Assembly: GCA_963204965.1 (NCBI GenBank)
Contig: CAUJKA010000164.1
Span: 1 to 57,765 of the forward strand
Source: Planctomycetota bacterium
GTDB lineage: Bacteria; Planctomycetota; Planctomycetia; Pirellulales; Pirellulaceae
Length of the DNA: 57,765 nucleotides
Direction: 5' to 3'
This document shows, one piece after another, positions 16,525 to 25,108 of this stretch. Numbering within the stretch: position 1 is the first letter of the stretch; each line of letters begins with the position of its first letter. The position numbers and the translations under genes were made by a program. The notes below the pieces were generated by a model. That model ran no database searches. It saw only the letters and a program-made list of their open reading frames with translations, and was not told where the DNA came from.

Positions 16525-17685
16525 GTGGCCTTAAGCAACAAACTAGAAGAACTGCTGAGCGGTTATCTCGATAACCAACTCAACGCAGACGAGTTGCGCG
16601 AGGTCGACAAGGCGCTTCAAGAAGACCCAGAGGCCCGCGAGTACCTGGAACATTTGACCGAGATTCGTGGAAGCCTGAAGGCAGTTGCTGCACAAACCAA
16701 GGCAGTCTTACCAGCCAGCTTTGCTCAAAACGTCATGGCTCAGATCGCCGCTGCGAAAGTTGCGGCATCTCCAGTCCAAGTCCCCAATCCAGTTAGTCCC
16801 GCAGCGCCAACCAGTGTCCGTTGGGATGGCAAGCTTGTGGCTGCGTTAGTCGGATTAGCGGCAATGTTGATGTTGGCTGTCTACGTGGCCAAGAACGATG
16901 TCGCCCAAAACAATGGAACAGCGGGCTCTGTCGAGATTGCGCAAGGAAAGAGCAACGATCCAACCCCTGAACGCATCGTGGATTCGGGTGAGGCCAACCC
17001 TCAAGAGCAACCAACCGAGACTCGCTTGGTTCGTCGGGATGATCTTCGAATTCACTACATCATGACCGTCGACGTTGAACTGTCGAAGGATACCTCGACC
17101 AAACAATCGGTTGCTCCGCTGTTTGAAAAGTTCGGTGTCGAGCTGATTAAAGGCGCCAAGCTAAATCGTGATATCGAAAAGGCTCTCAACGATATTCGCG
17201 TGACAGCAGTTCCTGAACAAGCTCCGCTTGACAGTGAGGTTTACCTGATTCGCGCCGCGTCGTCGTCTTTGGATTCGATCTTCGAAACCATGCGTGAAGA
17301 CAGGAAGAATTTTCCTTTGATTCGATTTGGCATTTCGTACGAACTTCCCAATGATCCCTTGTTGGATAAATTGTCCGCAACAGATGACAGTGAAGCCAGT
17401 GAGTTAATGGGACAGCTTAAGCAGAAGAATGGTACCGTAGCTTTTGGACAAGCGATTGCCGATGCCGTTGGTACCAATGCTCAAGTAACTGCCGATTTGA
17501 ATTTTGCAACACCGTTGGTTCAGTCAGCGGAACAAGAATTTCGTGCCTCGCCTTTCGAAGCGATTCCAGCTCAAGGCAAACTGGTTGGTTCATCTCGTAA
17601 GGGCACTCAGCTAGATGCAACTCTAGAAAGCAGTGCGACCAATGGAGAGATGAGCTTTCTACTTCTGTTCGTTAGACAACGCTAG
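16525..17685 (+). CDS. Anti-sigma-factor-like single-pass membrane protein
   Basis: The protein has 386 residues and starts with GTG, preceded by 'ggggag'. Residues 1-60 ('LEELLSGYLDNQLNADELREVDKAL', 'DPEAREYLEHL') resemble the N-terminal helical domain of anti-sigma factors of the RseA/zf-HC2 group, but the HxxxCxxC zinc residues are absent. A Pro/Ala-rich stretch follows, then one membrane helix ('LVAALVGLAAMLMLAVYVA', about 108-126) and an extracytoplasmic domain of about 240 residues. No sigma-factor gene precedes it, so the partner, if any, is elsewhere. The family assignment is an inference from the N-terminal pattern. Confidence 0.7.
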   Translation: MALSNKLEELLSGYLDNQLNADELREVDKALQEDPEAREYLEHLTEIRGSLKAVAAQTKAVLPASFAQNVMAQIAAAKVAASPVQVPNPVSPAAPTSVRWDGKLVAALVGLAAMLMLAVYVAKNDVAQNNGTAGSVEIAQGKSNDPTPERIVDSGEANPQEQPTETRLVRRDDLRIHYIMTVDVELSKDTSTKQSVAPLFEKFGVELIKGAKLNRDIEKALNDIRVTAVPEQAPLDSEVYLIRAASSSLDSIFETMREDRKNFPLIRFGISYELPNDPLLDKLSATDDSEASELMGQLKQKNGTVAFGQAIADAVGTNAQVTADLNFATPLVQSAEQEFRASPFEAIPAQGKLVGSSRKGTQLDATLESSATNGEMSFLLLFVRQR

Positions 17686-17732
17686 TCCTGTCATTCATCA
17701 ATGCAAACAGGTGGTCATCGCATTGTTCTGCC

Positions 17733-18233
17733 TTATCTTAGGTGCGGCGAAAGAATAATGAAGCGGACTTCGTCCACGTCTTTGTTTTCGAGCCAATCCT
17801 TACCTTTTCTCTTGTCAAGAAGAACTCCAACAACTGAACACTGAGACGAACCGTTATGCAAATTGAAGGTAAACTCTGATAGAGTTCCGTTGGACGAACC
17901 CGTACTCGATCCGTGTTGGATCCAGCCACTTTCATTAACGTGCTTGACTACTTCGGACTGAAGTTTCGAAAAGAATGCTCCTGATTTATCTGATGGGACC
18001 AGGCACGTCAGATCGACTCGCTCATTTCCGCCACTGCCAGACTGAATCCGTGCATTAGGCTCTGCTTTCATTACCAAACTCTGAACTTTTCCGAAGGAGA
18101 GATCTATTCGACGAGTCGTGAACGCATAAGAGTAAATGTACGGCATTAGCAGCGCGCAGATCGTCGTCAGCATTAGGAGTTCACGCAAGCTGAATCGCGG
18201 TATCTTCTTTCCAAGCCAGGACATTCTTTGCAT
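17733..18233 (-). CDS. Small membrane-anchored protein of unknown function
   Basis: The start chosen here gives about 166 residues ('MQRMSWLGKK'); a Met three codons on (about 18224) is also possible. The frame continues upstream to 18491, but those 86 residues look non-coding. Just after the start comes 'FSLRELLMLTTICALLMPYIYSYAF', a basic-then-hydrophobic anchor seen in many short planctomycete proteins. The rest is a polar domain with Gly/Ser-rich segments ('QSGSGGNERVD', 'GSSTGSSNGTLSEFTFNLHNGS'). No family beyond that is recognised. A similar anchor occurs in the small protein at 50092-50481. Confidence 0.6.
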   Translation of the reverse strand: MQRMSWLGKKIPRFSLRELLMLTTICALLMPYIYSYAFTTRRIDLSFGKVQSLVMKAEPNARIQSGSGGNERVDLTCLVPSDKSGAFFSKLQSEVVKHVNESGWIQHGSSTGSSNGTLSEFTFNLHNGSSQCSVVGVLLDKRKGKDWLENKDVDEVRFIILSPHLR

Positions 18234-18513
18234 CCGACACTGATCGTTAGAAATTGTGACAAATGCCACGAAGCGACCAAATGGAACAGATGTTCGAGCC
18301 GCTTGAGGTATTGACCCCCTCCCGTATTGGACAGTAATCGACTTTCGCTTGCAACGCGCTTCGAACGGGTCGCTGTCAAAATTGGCTCTGATGACTATCG
18401 TAGGGGAGGTTAAGCACGAGTAGCATCGTTCCAGGCAGAGAACAGCCACTGGTTTCAAGATTGGCTTGGCACTGTAGAATGGCGACTCCATTTGATTTAG
18501 GAAGCCAAGTTAC

Positions 18514-19497
18514 ATGCAACGCCAGTTTATTGCCAATTTACAAGCCCGCGACAATGTCGATGAAATCTATCGCGTAGCCGATAAACAGATCCGAGCCAAT
18601 CGCCAAGGCAACGACTACATTCTTCTTCAGTTGATCGATCGCACCGGACAGATTAGCGGATTGCGATGGAATGCAGGTCCCGCAATCTATGAGACTTTTC
18701 AGAAAAGTGATTTTCTGCGGATCATTGGTACTACTCAGCTACACAACGGTAATCTGCAAATCATCGTGCAGGACTTCGAGCCGGTTCCGCTGGAGAAAGT
18801 CAATCTTGCCGACTTCGAAAAGACGAATCCTGACGAATTGGGCCGCTTGGTTTCCGAATTGCGTCAACGGCTAGAGAGCGTGGCCGATCCTCACCTCCTA
18901 CAGTTGGTCAAGGCGTATCTATCTGACGAATCGCTGATGTCCAAACTCTGTCGCGCGCCGGCGGGGATCAAGACTCACCATGCCTACGAGGGTGGTCTTA
19001 TCCGACACATTGTGGACTTGCTGAAGATTGCTGATTCAGTTGCCCCACATTACCCGCAAGTCGATCGTGATCTCTTGGTGATCGGTGTCTTTCTGCACGA
19101 CATTGGCAAGCTGGAAGAGTTGAGCTTTGACGGCGAAATGACCTACACTGATCCCGGTCAATTGATCGGACATTTGGTGCAAGGCGTTGTGCAACTGGAT
19201 CGCAAGATCGCCCAGTTAGAGCAATCGACAGGCCAAGCGATGCCCGAAGCTTTGGTGTGGCGACTTCAGCACATGATCGTCAGTCACCACGGTTATTTGG
19301 AGCACGGTAGTCCGAAAGTGCCCATGACACTTGAAGCTATCGTCTTAGCTTACATCGACGATATGGACGCTAAGATAAATCAAGCTAGCGAACTGATCAG
19401 CAGCGATCGCAATACCGACAGCGATTGGACCGGATTCCATCCCAACTTGGGCCGCAAACTCTACAAGCCTTCTTTGCGACCTGTTGAGGTTGTTTGA
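18514..19497 (+). CDS. YhaM-like 3'-5' exoribonuclease (OB-fold plus HD domain)
   Basis: The 327-residue length matches the YhaM/Cbf1 family. Residues about 10-95 form an OB-fold nucleic-acid-binding domain ('RVADKQIRANRQGNDYILLQLIDRTGQISGLRWNA'). Residues about 150-300 are an HD domain with all metal ligands: His in 'THHAYEGGLIRH', 'LHDIGK' (His-Asp), and His in 'VSHHGYLEHGSP', with a distal Asp in 'LAYIDDMDAK'. YhaM proteins degrade single-stranded RNA, and sometimes DNA, from the 3' end. The gene stops two bases before the end of the convergent hrpA gene, so the two share essentially no intergenic space. Confidence 0.88.
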   Translation: MQRQFIANLQARDNVDEIYRVADKQIRANRQGNDYILLQLIDRTGQISGLRWNAGPAIYETFQKSDFLRIIGTTQLHNGNLQIIVQDFEPVPLEKVNLADFEKTNPDELGRLVSELRQRLESVADPHLLQLVKAYLSDESLMSKLCRAPAGIKTHHAYEGGLIRHIVDLLKIADSVAPHYPQVDRDLLVIGVFLHDIGKLEELSFDGEMTYTDPGQLIGHLVQGVVQLDRKIAQLEQSTGQAMPEALVWRLQHMIVSHHGYLEHGSPKVPMTLEAIVLAYIDDMDAKINQASELISSDRNTDSDWTGFHPNLGRKLYKPSLRPVEVV

Positions 19498-19499
19498 GG

Positions 19500-22400
19500 T
19501 CAGGCCAATCTTTGCAGCGCTTCCTGAATTCGCTTGGGTGACACGGTGACGCGTGTCCCCAATTGTTGAGCGAAAATCGAGACTTGAAGCTCTTCCAGCA
19601 ACCAACGCAGTTCGTTCAAACTGCGAGCAAAAGCGGGGTCTCCGGCTCGCGTCGATTTCAGAGCTAGTTGGTAACTGTTGCGTGCAGCAACGATTGGCTC
19701 GGACAGCTTGCGATCTTTGGGGACACCGCCGCTGGTTAGCTTTTCCAGTCTCATTTTGGCTGCTTGAAGATACCGCGGATACTCCTTAAGCCACTGCCAG
19801 GGCGTCTCTTGCAGGAAACGCGGCGCGAACAGCTCAGTAAGCTGCACGCGGATCGAATCAACAATCTCGCGCCAAGGTGCAGGCGATTTTTCGAGTCTAA
19901 GCCGAATGTCTTGGTAGTTCGAAGCAAGCGGAGGCAACCAAGCGGCAACCTCCTGCGTGGCCACAGAAATCTGTACGCTTGCTCGAGCTTGTCGAGCGGT
20001 GAAGTCAAGCGAATCTTGGACGATGGGCTGATTCTCAACCAAGGCAATTCTCGCGATCAGATCTTGGATTCCCGATTGCAATTGTGCCGATGGGACAATC
20101 GAACTTAAGGCCAGAGCCGATTCGTTCCATTTCGGCAAATTCTTAGTTTGGCTGCGCAGAGTCTTGTCGTTTTTGATCACAAACAATCGCGTGATTCCGG
20201 CCAACGACAATCGCTCCGCTTCAGCTTCGGTGTCGACAAGTCTGGCTTGAACCGATTTGCCAGTATCCACCAGCGCACGGAAGGCCGCGACTTTTACTCC
20301 ACCGCGTCGAATGACCAATTGTCTGGGCAAATTGTCCAATTCTTCGGGAGAGCGAATATCGCAGTCTTTCCACTGCCCAACATCTTCGCCAATAGCCGCT
20401 CTGGTCTCGTTCGATGAAAGTCCATGTTCAGCAATCAACTGTTCGACATCTCGACCTGAGGCGACTTGGTGTCCGTCTTTGTCGATCACATGCACCAAAA
20501 ATCTCAAGTGATCGGGCAATCGCGTGCCGTCGATTTCTGTTGCACTGACTCGCTGGCCCGCATGTTGGCTCATGACTTCGGCCAGCGCCGTTGAGAATGG
20601 AATCGAGCGATCGGTGCTTGCAAGTTGCCCCGTTAACTTCTTCGCCACATCAGGAGCGGGAACAAAGCAGGTGCGAAGCGACTTTGGAAAAGACTTGATG
20701 ATCGCCATGATCTTCTCTTCCAACAATCCAGGCACGAGCCAGCCTAACGATTGCTCGCTGACCTGTCGTAAGGCCAGTTGGGGCACGGTGATCGTGACCC
20801 CATCGTTATTACTGCCCGGTTCAAAATGGTAGGCTAAAGGAAACTCCGCCGAGCCGACCTTCAACAGGTTGGGAAACTCGTTCACAACATCCGGGTGATC
20901 ATCCTCTTTGTCTAGCAAGTCGTCGGGACTTAGCCACAGCGCCTTTTCCTCTGCAGATCCTTGATGCAGCTTGACCCACGCGCGAAGTGAACTTAAGTCG
21001 ACCACGTCAGCGGGTAAGCGAGTCTCGTAAAAGTTCGCTAGGTGAAATCGATCGATGATGTAGCGACGCTCGCGAGTTCGTCGTACCAGCTCTTCCATGT
21101 CGGCAATCAGCTCGACATTGTGCTTGAAGAAAGCTAAGTCACATTGCCACTCGCCCGCGACCAAACCATGCTCGATCAACATTGCGCGGGCTTGAGCTGG
21201 ATCGATGGGAGCCAGCGGAACGCGTCGGCCAGCAACGATCGTTAGTCCATAAAGTGTGCTCTTGCGATAAACCAAAGCCGAGCCACTTTTCTCGCTCCAA
21301 TGTGGTTGGTTGTACGAGTGTTTCAGCAGATCGCGACTGGCGTACTCAATCCACTCCGAATCCAGCTCAGCTACTGTCCGCGCAAAGCGTTGGCTTGTCT
21401 CGACAATTTCGGCAGCCATGATCCACTTGGGCGAACGGCGAAACAGTCCAGAGCCTGGCCAAAGTGTTACCGATACTCCACCGGCTGCTTTGTAATCATG
21501 CCGCTCGCCACGCTCGGCGACTCCACTCAGCAACCCAGCCAGCAAAGCTTGATGTATGGCCGCATAACCTTCAGGCCGCTCAGGGATCTTCTCAGCCGGA
21601 TCTTCGTCAGCTTTGCCTTTACGAGGCGGTTTGCTACTTTCTTCCAATGGCTTTTGACGCAGTTCGGGTAAGACGATCTTTCGATGACCTGGCTTGAGTC
21701 CCGCGGACGTTAGCAACTCGCGTAACTGGCGAACGATGTCCGCCCATTCGCGAAAGCCGTGGAACGATAGAAAGCTCTGGTTGAGAGCCTTCTGTAAACG
21801 GCTGCGTCCTAAGTCCTCGCTGAGCTTCTCGTAGAAATCCCACAAGCGAATCAGGCTCAAGAAATCACTGTGCGGATCGCGAAACCGATGATGAGCCGCA
21901 TCGGACTGAGATCGCAAGCCCGCTGGTCGTTGTCGAACGTCTTGCGCTTCCAAGCCTGCAGCGATGACGATCACTTCGGCCAAGCAATTTCTCTCATGAG
22001 CTTCCAGCAACATCCTGGCAATGCGGACATCGCAAGGCAGCTTGCCCAGTTGCTTACCGGTTTCTGTAAGTTGATTCCTCGAGTCGATGGCTGATAGCTC
22101 TCGCAAGGTGCGCTGGCCATCGCGAATTGCTTCTGGCGTAGGCATCTCTAAGAGAGGAAACTCTTCCAATGGTCCCAAACGCAGCATGTAGCTTTGCAAC
22201 ATGACGTTGGCTAAGTCGCTTCGCCGAATTTCTGGCGTCGTGAATTTCGCTCGAGTGTTAAAGTCCGCTTCCTCGTACAAGCGGATGCAGATGCCAGGAC
22301 CCAATCGACCACAGCGACCGCTGCGTTGATTAGCCGAGGCTTGCGAGATTGGCTCGATCGGCAATCGCTGGACTTTGCTGCGAGTAGCATAGCGGCTCAG

Positions 22401-23540
22401 TCGCACCAATCCCGTATCGATCACATAGTGAATGCCGGGCACAGTCAACGACGACTCGGCAACATTGGTTGACAGAATGATTCGTCGCGAAGCATGAGCT
22501 GCGAAAATTCTGTTCTGTTCATCTTGGCTAAGCCGCGCGTAGAGCGGCAAAATTTCGACGTTGGCAGACCTGTTCTGCGATGCAAAATGGCCTTTGAGAT
22601 ACTTGCTGTTAGCGCGAATGTCTCGTTCGGTCGGCAAAAATACAAGGATGTCTCCGCGACCTTCGGCAATCAGTTCATCTGCGGCATGTGCAATCGCTCG
22701 TTGGTAAACCTCTTCGTCCAGATCCTCATCGCCGGCCAGATCCACGGGCGGTCGATAACGCATCTCGACTGGATAAGTCCGACCAGAGACTTCGACGATA
22801 GGCGCTGGGCCCATCGAATCCGCAAAGTGGTTTGCAAAGCTCTGCGGGTCGATTGTGGCCGACGTGATGATGACCTTCAGATCTCGTCGCTTAGCCTGTA
22901 TTCGTCGCAAGTATCCCAACAGAAAGTCGATGTTCAATGATCGTTCATGCGCTTCGTCAATGATGATGACATCGTACTGTTCTAAGTATCGATCGCTTTG
23001 CGTCTCAGCCAGCAGCACGCCATCGGTCATCAGCTTGACCAGCGAATTGGAACTGGTCGCATCCGCGAAGCGAATCTTGAAGCCGACTAAGCCTCCAACG
23101 TTCGATCCCAACTCACTGGCAACGCGCGAAGCCACAGCTCTCGCGGCCAATCGCCGAGGTTGCGTGTGCCCGATCATGCCAGATCTTCCGAGTCCGGCTT
23201 CAAGGCAAATCTTAGGAAGTTGCGTACTCTTACCCGAACCCGTTTCGCCGCACACGACGATCGTTTGGCGAGTCTGCAACAGCTCGATCAGTTCGGCTCG
23301 ATGCGATGTGATCGGCAATTGATCGTCGTATTCAAGCTTAGGAATACTGGCTTGGCGTTGTTGAAAACGCAACGAAGATTGCTGAGCAAACTGTATCCAG
23401 GCTTGATAGGCTTTGCATTCAGGATCTACCAACCATCGCGGACCGACTCGCTGCCATAGTTGAAGCAAGCGGAATCGATCCGATTGCATGGTCTGATTGA
23501 TGATCTCAGGCGGACTGAGGCGCGGACTGGGGGCTGACAC
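19500..23540 (-). CDS. hrpA: HrpA-type DEAH-box ATP-dependent RNA helicase
   Basis: The 1346-residue length is that of long bacterial HrpA proteins. Motifs are in order: Walker A 'CGETGSGKST' (about 96-105), 'TQPRRLAARAVASRVA' (Ia), DEAH box 'IIIDEAHERSLN' (about 192-203), 'SATID' (III), 'LSTNVAESSLTVPGI' (V), and 'QRSGRCGRLGPG' (VI). The long C-terminal half is the DUF3418-type region typical of HrpA. HrpA unwinds RNA and has been linked to mRNA processing and rescue of stalled ribosomes. It is followed after nothing but its own stop by the convergent YhaM-like gene and preceded by the aminotransferase gene 9 bases upstream, so it is probably co-transcribed with the latter. Confidence 0.95.
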   Translation of the reverse strand: MSAPSPRLSPPEIINQTMQSDRFRLLQLWQRVGPRWLVDPECKAYQAWIQFAQQSSLRFQQRQASIPKLEYDDQLPITSHRAELIELLQTRQTIVVCGETGSGKSTQLPKICLEAGLGRSGMIGHTQPRRLAARAVASRVASELGSNVGGLVGFKIRFADATSSNSLVKLMTDGVLLAETQSDRYLEQYDVIIIDEAHERSLNIDFLLGYLRRIQAKRRDLKVIITSATIDPQSFANHFADSMGPAPIVEVSGRTYPVEMRYRPPVDLAGDEDLDEEVYQRAIAHAADELIAEGRGDILVFLPTERDIRANSKYLKGHFASQNRSANVEILPLYARLSQDEQNRIFAAHASRRIILSTNVAESSLTVPGIHYVIDTGLVRLSRYATRSKVQRLPIEPISQASANQRSGRCGRLGPGICIRLYEEADFNTRAKFTTPEIRRSDLANVMLQSYMLRLGPLEEFPLLEMPTPEAIRDGQRTLRELSAIDSRNQLTETGKQLGKLPCDVRIARMLLEAHERNCLAEVIVIAAGLEAQDVRQRPAGLRSQSDAAHHRFRDPHSDFLSLIRLWDFYEKLSEDLGRSRLQKALNQSFLSFHGFREWADIVRQLRELLTSAGLKPGHRKIVLPELRQKPLEESSKPPRKGKADEDPAEKIPERPEGYAAIHQALLAGLLSGVAERGERHDYKAAGGVSVTLWPGSGLFRRSPKWIMAAEIVETSQRFARTVAELDSEWIEYASRDLLKHSYNQPHWSEKSGSALVYRKSTLYGLTIVAGRRVPLAPIDPAQARAMLIEHGLVAGEWQCDLAFFKHNVELIADMEELVRRTRERRYIIDRFHLANFYETRLPADVVDLSSLRAWVKLHQGSAEEKALWLSPDDLLDKEDDHPDVVNEFPNLLKVGSAEFPLAYHFEPGSNNDGVTITVPQLALRQVSEQSLGWLVPGLLEEKIMAIIKSFPKSLRTCFVPAPDVAKKLTGQLASTDRSIPFSTALAEVMSQHAGQRVSATEIDGTRLPDHLRFLVHVIDKDGHQVASGRDVEQLIAEHGLSSNETRAAIGEDVGQWKDCDIRSPEELDNLPRQLVIRRGGVKVAAFRALVDTGKSVQARLVDTEAEAERLSLAGITRLFVIKNDKTLRSQTKNLPKWNESALALSSIVPSAQLQSGIQDLIARIALVENQPIVQDSLDFTARQARASVQISVATQEVAAWLPPLASNYQDIRLRLEKSPAPWREIVDSIRVQLTELFAPRFLQETPWQWLKEYPRYLQAAKMRLEKLTSGGVPKDRKLSEPIVAARNSYQLALKSTRAGDPAFARSLNELRWLLEELQVSIFAQQLGTRVTVSPKRIQEALQRLA

Positions 23541-23549
23541 GGATTCGAT

Positions 23550-24956
23550 CTACTCAAAAGTGGTTAGCACGCGGTCCATGATTTCAATGGCCGCATCGAT
23601 GTGCTCGAAATGTGTAATGCCCGGCGGAGGAAGAAAGCGAATTCTCGCTGGCTTGTTACCGGCGACGAAGCTCATCAGTCCCGCATCGTACAAAGCGTGA
23701 ACCATGCGTCCCGCGGTCTCAGGTGAGCCATCGCCGGGAGTGAAGGCAATCATCATTCCTAGGCCCCATGGTCCACTGATCTTGCCAGGATGTTTAGCGG
23801 CCAGTTGCTCGAGTCGCTCTCGAAAATAATTATGTCGCTTTTCATTTTCTCCTTCAGGACCATACCATTGTCCATCATCCATTTTCTGCAGGATGACGTG
23901 AGCGGCTGCGATGGCGCTGGTGGCGGCGGTGAAGGTCTGACTGAGCAGCGGGCCCTTGGGCTTAAGTGCTTCGCCGTACAAGGTCGCACACAACTGGCTA
24001 ATCTTGCCGATCGAAACGATATCTGCGTATTTGGAAAGGCCGAAGTGCTGGAATGCAAACGGACGACTCAACCGACCAAACGTTTGAACCTCGTCAAATA
24101 TGATCAGCAAGTTGTCTTGCTTTGCGCGTTCGATGATCTTCGAAAAATACTCTGTCGATCCAGGGTAGTAACCGCCTTCGCCAGCTACCAACTCTAGCCA
24201 CAATGTCGCGTACTTGCCGGGGTAGCGTTTTAGGTGCATATCTAGCGCGGCTAAAGATCGCTGTAATGCCTCTTCAGGGTTTGCTGGATCTGGGCCGGGT
24301 ATGTAGTCAACAGCTAAGGCGGTTGGCAACCCGATTCGATACTGTGGCCGATCGGTTAACTGAGCCATAGCGATCGATCGACCTGCAAAGCAGTTCTCTA
24401 AACAGATCACGCGATCTGCGGGAGCTCGATTATGGAAGGCGATCTTCAGGGCGTTTTCGTTAGCCATCGCGCCGCTGGTTGTCAGTAAGCAGTGTGACAG
24501 TGGGCTTTCGCTATCTTGCTTGGCTAACTTCAACAGCAGTTCGCTAACCTTCAGCGAATCTACATGCTGTTGCAAATTGCCCTGCATGATGGTGCTTTGC
24601 AGGGCGGCGTGAATGCTCGATGTCAGCATCTCTGGATGGTTGTGACCCAGACCATAAACACCGATGCCAACGATGAAGTCCAGTTTCACGCTACCATCGG
24701 CCAATTCAACCCAAGGGCCATTTCCGACTCCGCTACTGAGGTAACGAAAGTACGTCGCAGCACCACGAGCGGCGAACATGCGTTCAACCAACTGGTGGTA
24801 GCTCTCTTGCAGTTCCTGCCTTGGGCCACGAACTTCGGTCAACTGAGCTTTTGCATCTGCCAAGGCAGCTTGCAACAATTGCTCGGCCTGTTGAACTCGA
24901 GGATCATTCATCAACTGGTCGGCAACCAGCTTTCCAGAAGGGTTGGTGGAGGTCAT
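23550..24956 (-). CDS. Class III PLP-dependent aminotransferase
   Basis: This 468-residue fold-type I PLP enzyme is related to acetylornithine, 4-aminobutyrate and omega-amino acid transaminases. The PLP lysine is Lys318 in 'VSIGKISQ', preceded by the conserved 'LLIIFDEVQTFGRLSRPFAF' (Asp that contacts the PLP ring). 'GIGVYGLGHNHPEM' and 'TTSGAMANENALKIAF' are also family marks. The 'FDEVQTGFG' signature is altered to 'DEVQTFGRL', and a 50-residue helical N-terminal extension precedes the core, so the substrate may not be a standard one. It sits 9 bases upstream of hrpA on the same strand, an unusual pairing with no obvious pathway link. Confidence 0.85.
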   Translation of the reverse strand: MTSTNPSGKLVADQLMNDPRVQQAEQLLQAALADAKAQLTEVRGPRQELQESYHQLVERMFAARGAATYFRYLSSGVGNGPWVELADGSVKLDFIVGIGVYGLGHNHPEMLTSSIHAALQSTIMQGNLQQHVDSLKVSELLLKLAKQDSESPLSHCLLTTSGAMANENALKIAFHNRAPADRVICLENCFAGRSIAMAQLTDRPQYRIGLPTALAVDYIPGPDPANPEEALQRSLAALDMHLKRYPGKYATLWLELVAGEGGYYPGSTEYFSKIIERAKQDNLLIIFDEVQTFGRLSRPFAFQHFGLSKYADIVSIGKISQLCATLYGEALKPKGPLLSQTFTAATSAIAAAHVILQKMDDGQWYGPEGENEKRHNYFRERLEQLAAKHPGKISGPWGLGMMIAFTPGDGSPETAGRMVHALYDAGLMSFVAGNKPARIRFLPPPGITHFEHIDAAIEIMDRVLTTFE

Positions 24957-25108
24957 TCGTAACTTTCTGGCAATCTCGAAATACTTAACTTTGGGAACTT
25001 TGGGTTTAGCGGTGATGGATGACCAAGTTTACGGCAATTCCAAAAGAAATGTAGCCGTCCCAGACCACTCACACCGCTTCGGTTTGCGGTTTAGTGCATA
25101 AACGACTT

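Noticed and set aside
18234..18491. Longer N-terminus for the small membrane protein
   Set aside because: The extra 86 residues precede a clear anchor start and look non-coding; the shorter form matches the usual layout.
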